Positions 34,104 through 41,662 of a stretch of 64,000 bases of DNA are shown in pieces (within the stretch, counting starts at the first letter, position 1; the number at the start of each line of letters is the position of its first letter). Origin of the DNA: WVZH01 sp034430425 (GTDB lineage Bacteria > Chloroflexota > Anaerolineae > Anaerolineales > E44-bin32); contig DAOUEK010000002.1 in the NCBI GenBank assembly GCA_034430425.1, positions 1 through 64,000 of the forward strand. Direction: 5' to 3'. A program made the position numbers and the translations under genes. The notes beneath the pieces were generated by a model, which had not been told where the DNA came from, did no database searches, and worked only from the letters and a program-made list of their open reading frames with translations.

Positions 34104-34697
34104 TTAGAACAACTCGAGTTTCTTCTTCGAATGAAGTTCTGTTGCTGCTTTCGATTGCTGCGAGAGGGATTGAAGATCACGGTCCCGCAATGCGGCCATT
34201 TCATCAGTCGCCGCTCCCTCGAGTGGCGCTTTCGCCTCCGCAAGGATACCCAGCAAACCTAGAACGCCGGAGAAGATCAATACAATTTGCACCAGCATGT
34301 CCAGGCCTCTTTGCTGCCAGAGTGTTTCCACGAACGGTTGGACCTGGGAAGTGCGTACGGGTGGCTCGATTGGAATGATCAACAAGATCAAGAGGAGCGA
34401 GCTGATTAAAACGAGGGCAACTGCGATGGGAAGCGGTACGATTTCGCGGACAGATAATTCCTGGTCTCCGGCGACGTTAATCGCGAAGACAAATAGTACT
34501 GTTACCAGGCCCGCGCCGACACTGAGTTCGATCACCGCGACTTGCTCGGCGCCAAGGCTGTAGAAGAGAACGGAGAGCAATGCGCTGAGACCGGCAAGCC
34601 AGAGTGCCGAAACCAGGAGACGCTTCGAACGAACGGCTTGCAGAGCGCACGTTAAAGAAACCGCAATCAACAACGTGTACATCACTATTCGTTCCAT
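34104..34697 (-). CDS. MbhD/MnhB-like DUF4040 membrane subunit, first gene of the hydrogenase operon
   Basis: A 197-residue protein. Residues 4-85 match the DUF4040 fold (SVLFYSLGAEQVAVIELSV and GAGLVTVLFVFAI), found in Mrp antiporters and Mbh-type hydrogenases. A later helix at about 95-115 and a charged C-terminus (KSKAATELHSKKK-type) follow. The ATG is preceded by AAGGA. It suggests an Mrp-type antiporter module in this complex. The leader is about 165 bases from the predicted promoter. Confidence 0.82.
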   Translation of the reverse strand: MERIVMYTLLIAVSLTCALQAVRSKRLLVSALWLAGLSALLSVLFYSLGAEQVAVIELSVGAGLVTVLFVFAINVAGDQELSVREIVPLPIAVALVLISSLLLILLIIPIEPPVRTSQVQPFVETLWQQRGLDMLVQIVLIFSGVLGLLGILAEAKAPLEGAATDEMAALRDRDLQSLSQQSKAATELHSKKKLELF

Positions 34698-34866
34698 TTG
34701 GAATCCTTCACATCGAGTTGGAAGGTTTTCGCCGGGCGGGAAAGAAGTGTAGAGATTTGTGTGTCGTGTTTCGCAAGCATTGCGTGTGCCTCGTAGCGTG
34801 CTGCATACAGGGTTTTACTATGTGCGAGGACATGCACAGTTGAATCGGCAACTGTTCCTCTACCGC

Positions 34867-34922
34867 AGTGTAGGTACTCGCGGTAACAATCCTGGTTGTG
34901 CTTGGGTAACAATTCAGTAACA
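34867..34922 (-). promoter_or_regulatory. PhoB-like tandem-repeat promoter of the group 4 hydrogenase operon
   Basis: Read on the minus strand: TGTTAC (34917-34922), TGTTAC (34906-34911), CACAAC (34895-34900) and TGTTAC (34883-34888), at 11, 11 and 12 bp steps, then 10 bp to a -10 box TACACT (34867-34872). There is no normal -35, as expected when a PhoB/OmpR-type activator replaces it. The adjacent response-regulator gene ends only 65 bp upstream. Confidence 0.8.
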
Positions 34923-34986
34923 GAGATGTAATCTATCGGTTTTTAAAGGATGCTGCGGTATTGCCGTTTTTCGAGGATTTTGCAGA

Positions 34987-35667
34987 TTATTCGTTTTCTT
35001 CCAGCGAGTAGCCGATACCGCTGATTGTAGTCAGATGGTGGGGATTCGATGGGTCGGGCTCGATCTTGCGTCGCAGCCGGTAGACCAGTTGTTTGAGCAT
35101 CACGCGATCGCCAGCAGACGGGCCCCAGATCGAGTCAATCAACATATCAAACGGAAGGACCTGGCCGAAATTGATGATTAACACTTCCATCAGGCGCGTC
35201 TCGAGCTTGGTGAGTTTTATGGGTTCATCATCACCAGAGAAGACCTCATTTCGGGTCAGGTCCAGGGTGAGATTCCCGGCAGTCAGCGGCGCATTGGAAA
35301 TCGGCTTTATTTCAGATCTACGCAGCACGGCTTCCGAGCGTGCGACAAGTTGCCTGGGACTGAAGGGTTTAACAATATAATCATCCGCGCCCAGCTCAAG
35401 ACCTCTGACGACGTCATCTTCCTCGCCGCGCACGCTGAGGATAATGATAGGGGTGGATGCTTCCGAGCGAATGCGCTGGCAGACGGCGAGCCCGTTGAGT
35501 TTTGGCAGGTTGATATCCAGTATGATTAAATCGGGTTCGGATTCCCGCCAACGATCCAGTGCCGTTTGTCCGTCATAAGCGACGATGACCTCGAAACCAG
35601 CCCGCCGCATCGTAAAAGAAACCACATCTGCGAGGGCTAAATCATCGTCAACAATCAAAGCTTTCAT
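34987..35667 (-). CDS. OmpR/PhoB-family response regulator
   Basis: A 226-residue regulator with an N-terminal receiver (VDDDLALAD at 6-14; phosphoacceptor in LIILDINLPKLNG; VKPFSPRQL with the conserved Lys) and a C-terminal winged helix (about 128-222, with RVMLKQLVYRLRRKIE as recognition helix). The start overlaps the kinase gene by 4 bp, so the two form a pair. It lies directly upstream of the hydrogenase operon promoter, whose 11-bp-phased repeats are typical of this regulator family. A decayed paralog lies at 38652-39275. Confidence 0.93.
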   Translation of the reverse strand: MKALIVDDDLALADVVSFTMRRAGFEVIVAYDGQTALDRWRESEPDLIILDINLPKLNGLAVCQRIRSEASTPIIILSVRGEEDDVVRGLELGADDYIVKPFSPRQLVARSEAVLRRSEIKPISNAPLTAGNLTLDLTRNEVFSGDDEPIKLTKLETRLMEVLIINFGQVLPFDMLIDSIWGPSAGDRVMLKQLVYRLRRKIEPDPSNPHHLTTISGIGYSLEENE

Positions 35668-36758
35668 GCTGGCTGTCCATTAATGGGAAGCGTGAACCAA
35701 AAAATCGATCCACCGTTCTTCCGGTTTTCAACACCGAGTTCTCCGCTGTGTTCTTCGATGATGGCTTTCACGACTGATAGTCCCAAGCCAATACCATACT
35801 GTGTTCCGTCGTCGTTGCCAAGTCTTACAAAGCGCTTAAAAACTTGGTCTTTATCTTTGTTTGGGATGCCATCGCCTCGGTCCGCAATCGCCACGCGTAT
35901 TTTACCGTTTTCGATCATTTCCAGGGTGAGTTCGATCTGCGTTCCAATCGGGCTGTATTTACTCGCGTTCGAGATCAAATTGACCAGCACCTGAGTTAAC
36001 CGAGTCGGATCTGCCTGGATCGCTGGGAAAGAATCCGGTTTGCGCAGTAATAATAGCTGGCGGCGGCGAGTAAGCAATGGCTGCATTACTCGCACCGCTT
36101 CGATGAGTACGGCATCAAATCGGGTTGAGCGTTTGTGAATATGGAAATGGCCGGCTTCAATACTGATACTTTCGAGCAGGTTATCGATCAAAGTCTGTAT
36201 ACCGGAGACGCTCATGTGGATCGAACTGAGGAGTTCACATAGTTCCGCCTTGGACAGGTTTTCGATTTCCTCCAGGAGAACTTCAACCGATGCGTTGATT
36301 GCCGAAAGAGGCGTTCGGAACTCGTGGGTTATGTTGCCCAAAAAGTATGATCGTAAGCTGTCGGCCGCTTTTTCCTCCGTGATATCGCGCAAAATAAAGA
36401 GCCTCTTCTCTTTGTCAACGTCGGTTGAAGGGAAGCAAACCCTGGCGATTTCAATAATTGCCAGTTCTTTTTCCTGCATGGGAAAGATGGCATTACGTAT
36501 CTTTTTATCTGCTGCTTCGATATCCTGAGGCGATCTTTCTGTTTCGTGAGGAACCGCAATTTCGCCCAAGGGTAATTTGAAGATGCGTCCTTTTGTAAAT
36601 CCCGTTGCCGTTTCCGCATTTTGATTGAGAGACGTGATTCTGCCCTCCGCGTCAAGCGTGATGACGCTGTCCTCAAAACGCTGGAAAAGCGAATCAAGCC
36701 ATGATTTTATCGAGAGCGAATCGTCCAAGCGGGTTTTGGATTTCATGGTTGTAGACAT
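35664..36758 (-). CDS. Soluble PAS-histidine kinase paired with the OmpR-family regulator
   Basis: A 364-residue protein without membrane helices. A PAS domain spans about 25-120 (SVITLDAEGRITSLNQNAE), followed by HisKA with H-box THEFRTPLSAINASVEVL and an HATPase domain (NLISNASKYSPIG; GIGLGLSVVKAII). A PAS-based cytoplasmic sensor suggests an internal redox, energy or ligand signal. The kinase core is closely related to that at 39272-41350, showing duplication of the whole kinase/regulator pair. Confidence 0.92.
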   Translation of the reverse strand: MSTTMKSKTRLDDSLSIKSWLDSLFQRFEDSVITLDAEGRITSLNQNAETATGFTKGRIFKLPLGEIAVPHETERSPQDIEAADKKIRNAIFPMQEKELAIIEIARVCFPSTDVDKEKRLFILRDITEEKAADSLRSYFLGNITHEFRTPLSAINASVEVLLEEIENLSKAELCELLSSIHMSVSGIQTLIDNLLESISIEAGHFHIHKRSTRFDAVLIEAVRVMQPLLTRRRQLLLLRKPDSFPAIQADPTRLTQVLVNLISNASKYSPIGTQIELTLEMIENGKIRVAIADRGDGIPNKDKDQVFKRFVRLGNDDGTQYGIGLGLSVVKAIIEEHSGELGVENRKNGGSIFWFTLPINGQPA

Positions 36759-36773
36759 GAGATCAGAGTTAGA

Positions 36774-37526
36774 TTAAATGAATAGACGTAGCAACGTATA
36801 GCTGCCCAAAACAAGCATCGTGCCTCCGATGGCGGATGTGATTCTCTTGACCGATACTTTGCTGACGATGTATGCGGCGACGGGAACAGAAAGTACTGCG
36901 CCGATGGTTAAACTTGGCGTTAAAGTTGAGTCAAGCGTTACTCCATTGAGCATGAAGATCAGTACCCCAACGGCACTCGTGATCCCCTCTGCAACGCCAG
37001 CAATCCCAATCGCATTGCGTCCTTCGACGCCGACGAGAACTTGTCCTCCAGTGACTACTGGTCCGTAGCCGCCTCCACTGATGCCCTTATTGAAAGCTGC
37101 GAGTATACCGAGCCCGGCAAGTCGTTTCCAGGAGAATTTTGCTTCCTTGGTTTTTCGCAGGAGGATAATAATGCCAATTAACGTAACGATGATACCGATG
37201 TAAACTTTAATAGCCCAACCGGGGATGTTCAGTGTGATGAAAACAGCGATGATAACACCCAGGATGCTGAGCATGCTGAGTACAATCGTAATTTTAAAGT
37301 CACGTGTACCGGGGCGAAGATTGGTGTTTCCAAATTCTTGATGAAATACACCTGAGAGTAAACCGGTAACAAATTCGGAAAACAGCACGGAGGGTACAAT
37401 CACCATCGGTTCGTAGCCGAGCATCATCAGTAAAGGTGTGAGCGTTGTTCCATATCCCATCCCTAGAGAGGAATCGACCAATTCGCAGATGAAGGCGAGT
37501 GGAAGCAGGGGGAGTATGATGTGCAT
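36774..37526 (-). CDS. TauE/SafE-family membrane permease
   Basis: About 250 residues; I chose the second in-frame ATG, nine bases after GAGG. Seven or eight helices are visible. The signatures ELVDSSLGMGYGTTLTPLL near the N-terminus and GGGYGPVVTGGQVLVG in the centre are typical of the family, which exports or imports sulfur-containing anions such as sulfite, sulfoacetate or thiosulfate. The substrate is not evident. It lies between a kinase gene and the MshEN-USP gene. Confidence 0.85.
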   Translation of the reverse strand: MHIILPLLPLAFICELVDSSLGMGYGTTLTPLLMMLGYEPMVIVPSVLFSEFVTGLLSGVFHQEFGNTNLRPGTRDFKITIVLSMLSILGVIIAVFITLNIPGWAIKVYIGIIVTLIGIIILLRKTKEAKFSWKRLAGLGILAAFNKGISGGGYGPVVTGGQVLVGVEGRNAIGIAGVAEGITSAVGVLIFMLNGVTLDSTLTPSLTIGAVLSVPVAAYIVSKVSVKRITSAIGGTMLVLGSYTLLRLFI

Positions 37527-37559
37527 TTTCTTTCGCCTCATTTCGAATAATATGTAGAT

Positions 37560-38573
37560 TTAGTCGGTCAGTAACACAGGCCGTTCAATCCAGCGGAGCA
37601 TACGAGTGACGGTATCGTCATCAATCATGAACGGAAATCTGCGTTTCCTGGGTTTGGCCATGACGATTAGATCGATTTCTGACTCTTCAATTTCCTCTTG
37701 AATTGCAAAATCCGTATGTCCTTGCTTGAGATGTATCTCACTATGGATTGCGTTACGGCAGAGGAGGTTAGATATTCTGCGCAAGCGGCAGCACAGCCTG
37801 GATTGCGATTGGAAAATATCGGATACGGAATACCTCATTCTATTCAAGCCCTGATACATAGTTGGCACTTGCGGCAGCACAACCAGTACAATGACCTTGG
37901 CGTTTATCGAAGCGGCAATACGCCCAACGAGATTTACTGTGTCTGTCTGGATTTCATCCCTGTGCAGCACCAACATGATGGATTGAATGGGAAGGCGAGG
38001 GGAGCGAGGGAGCAGGCAGGATGTGTGAATACGCTCTAAGGTTCGCAGCTCCCATGACCCACGAACGATCCTTTTATCCAGGGGTGATCGGGGCGCGGAG
38101 AGAAAAACGAGCTGATAACCATTGGCGATTTCTATGAATTCATCTTTGAGAGAGTTAGTGGTATCGACGAAACAATAATCAACGATCTCTGTCTCGAATA
38201 CCGGACAGAATTCGCGTGCGTAGCCTGTCAAAAAGGTCGCTCGATAAGACGGACAACAAACCAGGATCCGTCCCTGCCGAGTTCGGGGGATGTATTTATA
38301 GATCAGGGCGTCGACGATTTCAGGGTCGCCACGCAATACATACACCTGCTTGCGGTATGACTTTTGGATCGCTTCGCGTGCAAGTTGATCTTCAGGTTTG
38401 GCCATGACGATCGTGTAGTGATCTTCCGTTTCTGCAATGGGAATGCTGTGGAACCTGTAGGCGAGATCGGCTGGATAGCTGCGAATTAATTGCAGGTCGA
38501 TTTCAATATCTTCCAACGCAATGCGCGGAAAATCCATTAGTTGCGATTTCGTTATTTGGTCGTTGTTAACCAT
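37560..38573 (-). CDS. MshEN-like domain fused to universal stress protein domain
   Basis: A 337-residue protein. Residues about 15-92 look like the short MshEN (type II secretion ATPase N-terminal) domain, with IRSYPADLAYRFHSIPIAE, then TIVMAKPEDQLAREAIQK and DPEIVDALIYKYI; this fold can bind cyclic di-GMP. Residues about 195-335 form a USP domain (IQSIMLVLHRDEIQTD; DLIVMAKPRKRRFPFMI), with no clear ATP motif. It could be a second-messenger or stress sensor. Its promoter carries the same repeats as the hydrogenase operon. The predicted start site leaves almost no leader. Confidence 0.7.
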   Translation of the reverse strand: MVNNDQITKSQLMDFPRIALEDIEIDLQLIRSYPADLAYRFHSIPIAETEDHYTIVMAKPEDQLAREAIQKSYRKQVYVLRGDPEIVDALIYKYIPRTRQGRILVCCPSYRATFLTGYAREFCPVFETEIVDYCFVDTTNSLKDEFIEIANGYQLVFLSAPRSPLDKRIVRGSWELRTLERIHTSCLLPRSPRLPIQSIMLVLHRDEIQTDTVNLVGRIAASINAKVIVLVVLPQVPTMYQGLNRMRYSVSDIFQSQSRLCCRLRRISNLLCRNAIHSEIHLKQGHTDFAIQEEIEESEIDLIVMAKPRKRRFPFMIDDDTVTRMLRWIERPVLLTD

Positions 38574-38580
38574 ATAACAA

Positions 38581-38636
38581 ATTCTTATTGAGGACGGTGA
38601 TAGGAAGCGTTATGAAACTGTAACGGAGTGGTAACA
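38581..38636 (-). promoter_or_regulatory. PhoB-like tandem-repeat promoter of the MshEN-USP gene
   Basis: Read on the minus strand: TGTTAC (38631-38636), CGTTAC (38620-38625), CATAAC (38609-38614) and TATCAC (38597-38602), at 11, 11 and 12 bp steps, then 10 bp to a -10-like AAGAAT (38581-38586). The -10 is only about 8 bp from the ATG, implying a very short leader, unless the true start is the next in-frame ATG at 38537. Confidence 0.65.
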
Positions 38637-38651
38637 AAATGAGGATTGAAT

Positions 38652-39275
38652 TTACTCGACAGGGCAGGTGAGGCAGTACCCTACTCCGGGAATGGTTTCG
38701 ATCGAGGGAATTTCATCAGGATCAGTTTTAAGTTTCCTGCGCAGACGGTGTACGACCTGACGCAGCATTTCACGATCGCCTCTGCGTTCTCCATAAAGGA
38801 TTTCAATCAGGCAGTCAGTCGTATGCACTTGGCAAGTATGGTCCATGAGTGTCTCGAGTAAACGGCTTTCCAGGGGCGTGATGGAAACCGGCTTGCTCTG
38901 GTCAAACGTTACTTCCCGGCGCTTCTGATTGAACTGTGCAATCGGCCGATGGTGATTCCCGTTTCACTGGAACGCATTCCAGCACGGCGAATATCTGCAT
39001 TTACTCGGGCGACGAATTGCTTGGGGCTGAAAGGTTTGGGGATGTAATCGTCGGCGCCGCATTCGAATCCATGGAGGATGCCTCCTCACTTCGGACGGTG
39101 AGAAGGTTGATAGGAGTGTTGCATTTCTGTCGGATCATTTTGCAGACAGAAATGCCATCATATTTTGGCAGGTTTATATCCAAGATAATCAGATCTGGGC
39201 AGCACTTTATCGGCGTAGAATGAATGTGATTACGTCGGCCATTAATCGATCGTCTTCGACAATCAGCGCTTTCAT
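38652..39275 (-). pseudogene. Decayed OmpR-family response regulator (paralog of 34987-35667)
   Basis: The minus strand begins MKALIVEDDRLMADVITF and then hits a stop. About 19 codons present in the paralog are missing, and the next segment PDLIILDINLPKYDG is in a shifted frame. A second shift follows after TVRSEE, into CGADDYIPKPFSPKQF, and a third after TIGRL, into FNQKRREVTF and the winged helix ending GVGYCLTCPVE. An internal deletion plus at least two frameshifts make this a true pseudogene rather than a single sequencing error. Its start overlaps the kinase gene by 4 bp, as in the intact pair. Confidence 0.88.
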
Positions 39276-41350
39276 GTTGCATCCTGAAATGGCAATGTAA
39301 ACCAGAAGATCGAGCCTCCTTCAGGATTCTCGGCGACGCCAACGGCACCGCCTTGGGCTTCGACGGTTGCTTTTACGACGGATAGGCCCAGCCCGGCACC
39401 ATATTGTGCTGCTGCTTCTTCGTCTTGGACGATGTAGGCAAAGCGCCGAAAGATCTCGCTGCGTTTATCTTCCGGAATGCCAGGGCCTCGATCGACAATT
39501 TCGATCTTGATCCGCTCACCGTCATTCTGCGCACGTACAACGATGTGCGATCCTTGTGGCGCGTATTTATTGGCGTTGGAAAGCAAGTTGACAATCACTT
39601 GTGTAGAACGCCGAGGGTCGGCGATCACCATGGGGAGATCCAGCGGGAGTTGAATGTCAAGTCTCTGCTTATACTTCTCTAACAGGGGTTGGAGAATCGC
39701 CACTGCTTGACTAATGATGTCCGTGAGTTTTACGGCACGTGGAGATACACGAAAATGCCCGGTTTCGATGCTGGCGCTTTCGATGAGATTGTCCACAAGG
39801 GTTTGCAGACTCAACAATCCCAGGTGGAGTGAATTCAGTAATTGCTGCAACTCGACAGGGCTAAGATCAGCCGCTTCTTCCACGAGCAGTTCGACGGAAG
39901 CTGCAACGGCGGTAAGCGGTGTGCGAAATTCGTGTGAGATGTTGGCCATAAAGTGTCCCATCAGTCGATGGACGGCATCTTCTTCGCTGATGTCCCGAAA
40001 TACAAAGACGACTTCGGCTTCATGTACTTCTGTAGGAGCGAGTCTGGCCCCAGAAATTGCCAGCATCGCGATTTTTTTCTCTGCCATTTCGACTCGAAAC
40101 CTACGGCGTTGCCCGGGAGCCGGGATGAGTTCTGTAAATGATTGGGTATGATCGATGGGCTGGAAGAAGTGGTCACAGGGTTGTTGTAGAACCTGTTCTG
40201 TAGTCCATCCGGAAATTTTCTCTGCGCCAGAGCTGAAGAAGGTGACTTTGTTCTTCGAATCAAGCGTCACGATCCCTTCCACAATTCCTTCCAGAAGATG
40301 ATCGCCCCATGCTTTTTCATCTCTCAATGCTGTTACGATGCGATTCAGGTCCTGGCGTGCCTTTTCCAGTGTTTGTGCAACAAGCGTCGCTTCACGCACG
40401 TGAGATTCGAACTGAACCGGTGTGTCGAGATCGCCTTCGCTGATCCTCGCGGCAGCCTTTGTGAGATTTTGGAATGACATTCCAATATTCCTCACCAGGA
40501 GAATGCCCAATGTCGAGCCGGTTGCGGCGATGATGAATATAACGCCGATCAAACTCCAAACCAGTTGTCGGCGTGTGGTGATGATGTCGGTAACATCAAG
40601 AGCAACTTCAATTTCCAGGCCGGTTTGGTCGATGGCGTAATACGATGCGTAGTAAAGTCTGTTGTTCAAGGAAAAGCTGCTTTGTTTAATCTCCTGCGTC
40701 GTTTCAAACTGCTGAGTTTGGTTTTGAAGCCCGGACAAGACATCATTTGTTGGCAGGTTGGTCGCCAATATACTCTCGTCCATCCAAAGCAAGTGTTCCA
40801 TGTCCGTCTGGGATTTCATCCTGCTCATCAATGATGCATCGAGATGCAGCCCTACAACGACTCTGGCGATTTCCTGTTCTCCTGAATAAACCATACTTGT
40901 ATCTGTGAGCATCGCTTTGGGACTTCCTTCGCCGGGGAAAATGTGATAGCCCTGTGGGGTGATATCCTCGCAGTCAGGAGAAAATGGGATGGCGTCATCA
41001 ATGGAGAGCAGGCGGTTTCCGTTATCGCAAAGGAGAATCATGTCAAGGCCGGTTGTAAGACGCAAAGTGTTGAGGTATTCGAATAACGTCTCTTGCTCAT
41101 GAGCCTGTAAGAGTTCAAGCAATGTCGGACGTTGGGCCGTTAATCGGGCCAGGTTCTGAATATCATTTTCTGTAGCCCGTAATAACGCTTCTGATGCTCT
41201 CGCTCCCTGTTCAACCTGAGCCCAGGCTTGTTGTTCCAGGCGATCACCGATCAAATGAATGGCGGCGATAGCAACCGTCGTCAGAATGGCAAGGAATACG
41301 AAACCAAGCACCAATTGAGCGGAGAGGCTCAGTTTCATCCGTTGCGTCAT
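39272..41350 (-). CDS. Membrane sensor histidine kinase with HAMP and PAS, partner regulator decayed
   Basis: A 692-residue kinase. Helix 1 is at about 12-32, an extracytoplasmic Cache-like sensor at about 33-262, helix 2 at about 268-290, HAMP to about 345, then a PAS domain (about 352-460, IVTLDSKNKVTFFSSGAE). The HisKA H-box is SHEFRTPLTAVAASVELL, with HATPase motifs NLLSNANKYAPQG and GAGLGLSVVKATV. GGGAG precedes the ATG. The kinase core resembles that at 35664-36758. Its cognate regulator gene downstream is a pseudogene, so it may now signal to the paralogous regulator. Confidence 0.92.
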   Translation of the reverse strand: MTQRMKLSLSAQLVLGFVFLAILTTVAIAAIHLIGDRLEQQAWAQVEQGARASEALLRATENDIQNLARLTAQRPTLLELLQAHEQETLFEYLNTLRLTTGLDMILLCDNGNRLLSIDDAIPFSPDCEDITPQGYHIFPGEGSPKAMLTDTSMVYSGEQEIARVVVGLHLDASLMSRMKSQTDMEHLLWMDESILATNLPTNDVLSGLQNQTQQFETTQEIKQSSFSLNNRLYYASYYAIDQTGLEIEVALDVTDIITTRRQLVWSLIGVIFIIAATGSTLGILLVRNIGMSFQNLTKAAARISEGDLDTPVQFESHVREATLVAQTLEKARQDLNRIVTALRDEKAWGDHLLEGIVEGIVTLDSKNKVTFFSSGAEKISGWTTEQVLQQPCDHFFQPIDHTQSFTELIPAPGQRRRFRVEMAEKKIAMLAISGARLAPTEVHEAEVVFVFRDISEEDAVHRLMGHFMANISHEFRTPLTAVAASVELLVEEAADLSPVELQQLLNSLHLGLLSLQTLVDNLIESASIETGHFRVSPRAVKLTDIISQAVAILQPLLEKYKQRLDIQLPLDLPMVIADPRRSTQVIVNLLSNANKYAPQGSHIVVRAQNDGERIKIEIVDRGPGIPEDKRSEIFRRFAYIVQDEEAAAQYGAGLGLSVVKATVEAQGGAVGVAENPEGGSIFWFTLPFQDAT

Positions 41351-41662
41351 TTTTCACTCCCGGAGATCCAAGCTGGCGAAAAAATATCGCGGCATGATCC
41401 AAAATGTATTGGCATTGATTGGATTGCCTGGTTGTCGTAGTACGTATCTGCTTTAGTTTTCACTTGATCTCAATTATGGTCTACTGTCTGTAATAGCCCT
41501 TTGTATTGTAATGCAACTCATTCCATACCAGGGTGCGATTATTATGGATGACACAGGCGTTTGTGAAAAATGTCGCTTGCCTTTTCTGGATAACCGTTGC
41601 ACACTATTTATTACTCGTCTTCACAAATGTAGCAACGTGAATATTAAATAGGAGGAAGCGTT
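41351..41662. other. Intergenic region between divergent kinase and fhs genes
   Basis: About 310 bp without a gene. It must contain both promoters. I see AT-rich stretches near 41455-41520 and 41600-41650 but no convincing -35/-10 pair, no tetrahydrofolate riboswitch pattern and none of the TGTTAC repeats. AGGAGG lies eight bases before the fhs ATG. Confidence 0.5.

Noticed and set aside
37370..37390. Further TGTTAC-type site inside the permease gene
   Set aside because: A single GTAACA copy in coding sequence with no phased partner copies and no -10 box at the expected distance.
41351..41662. Tetrahydrofolate riboswitch upstream of fhs
   Set aside because: I could not find a convincing paired core; a covariance-model search would be needed.
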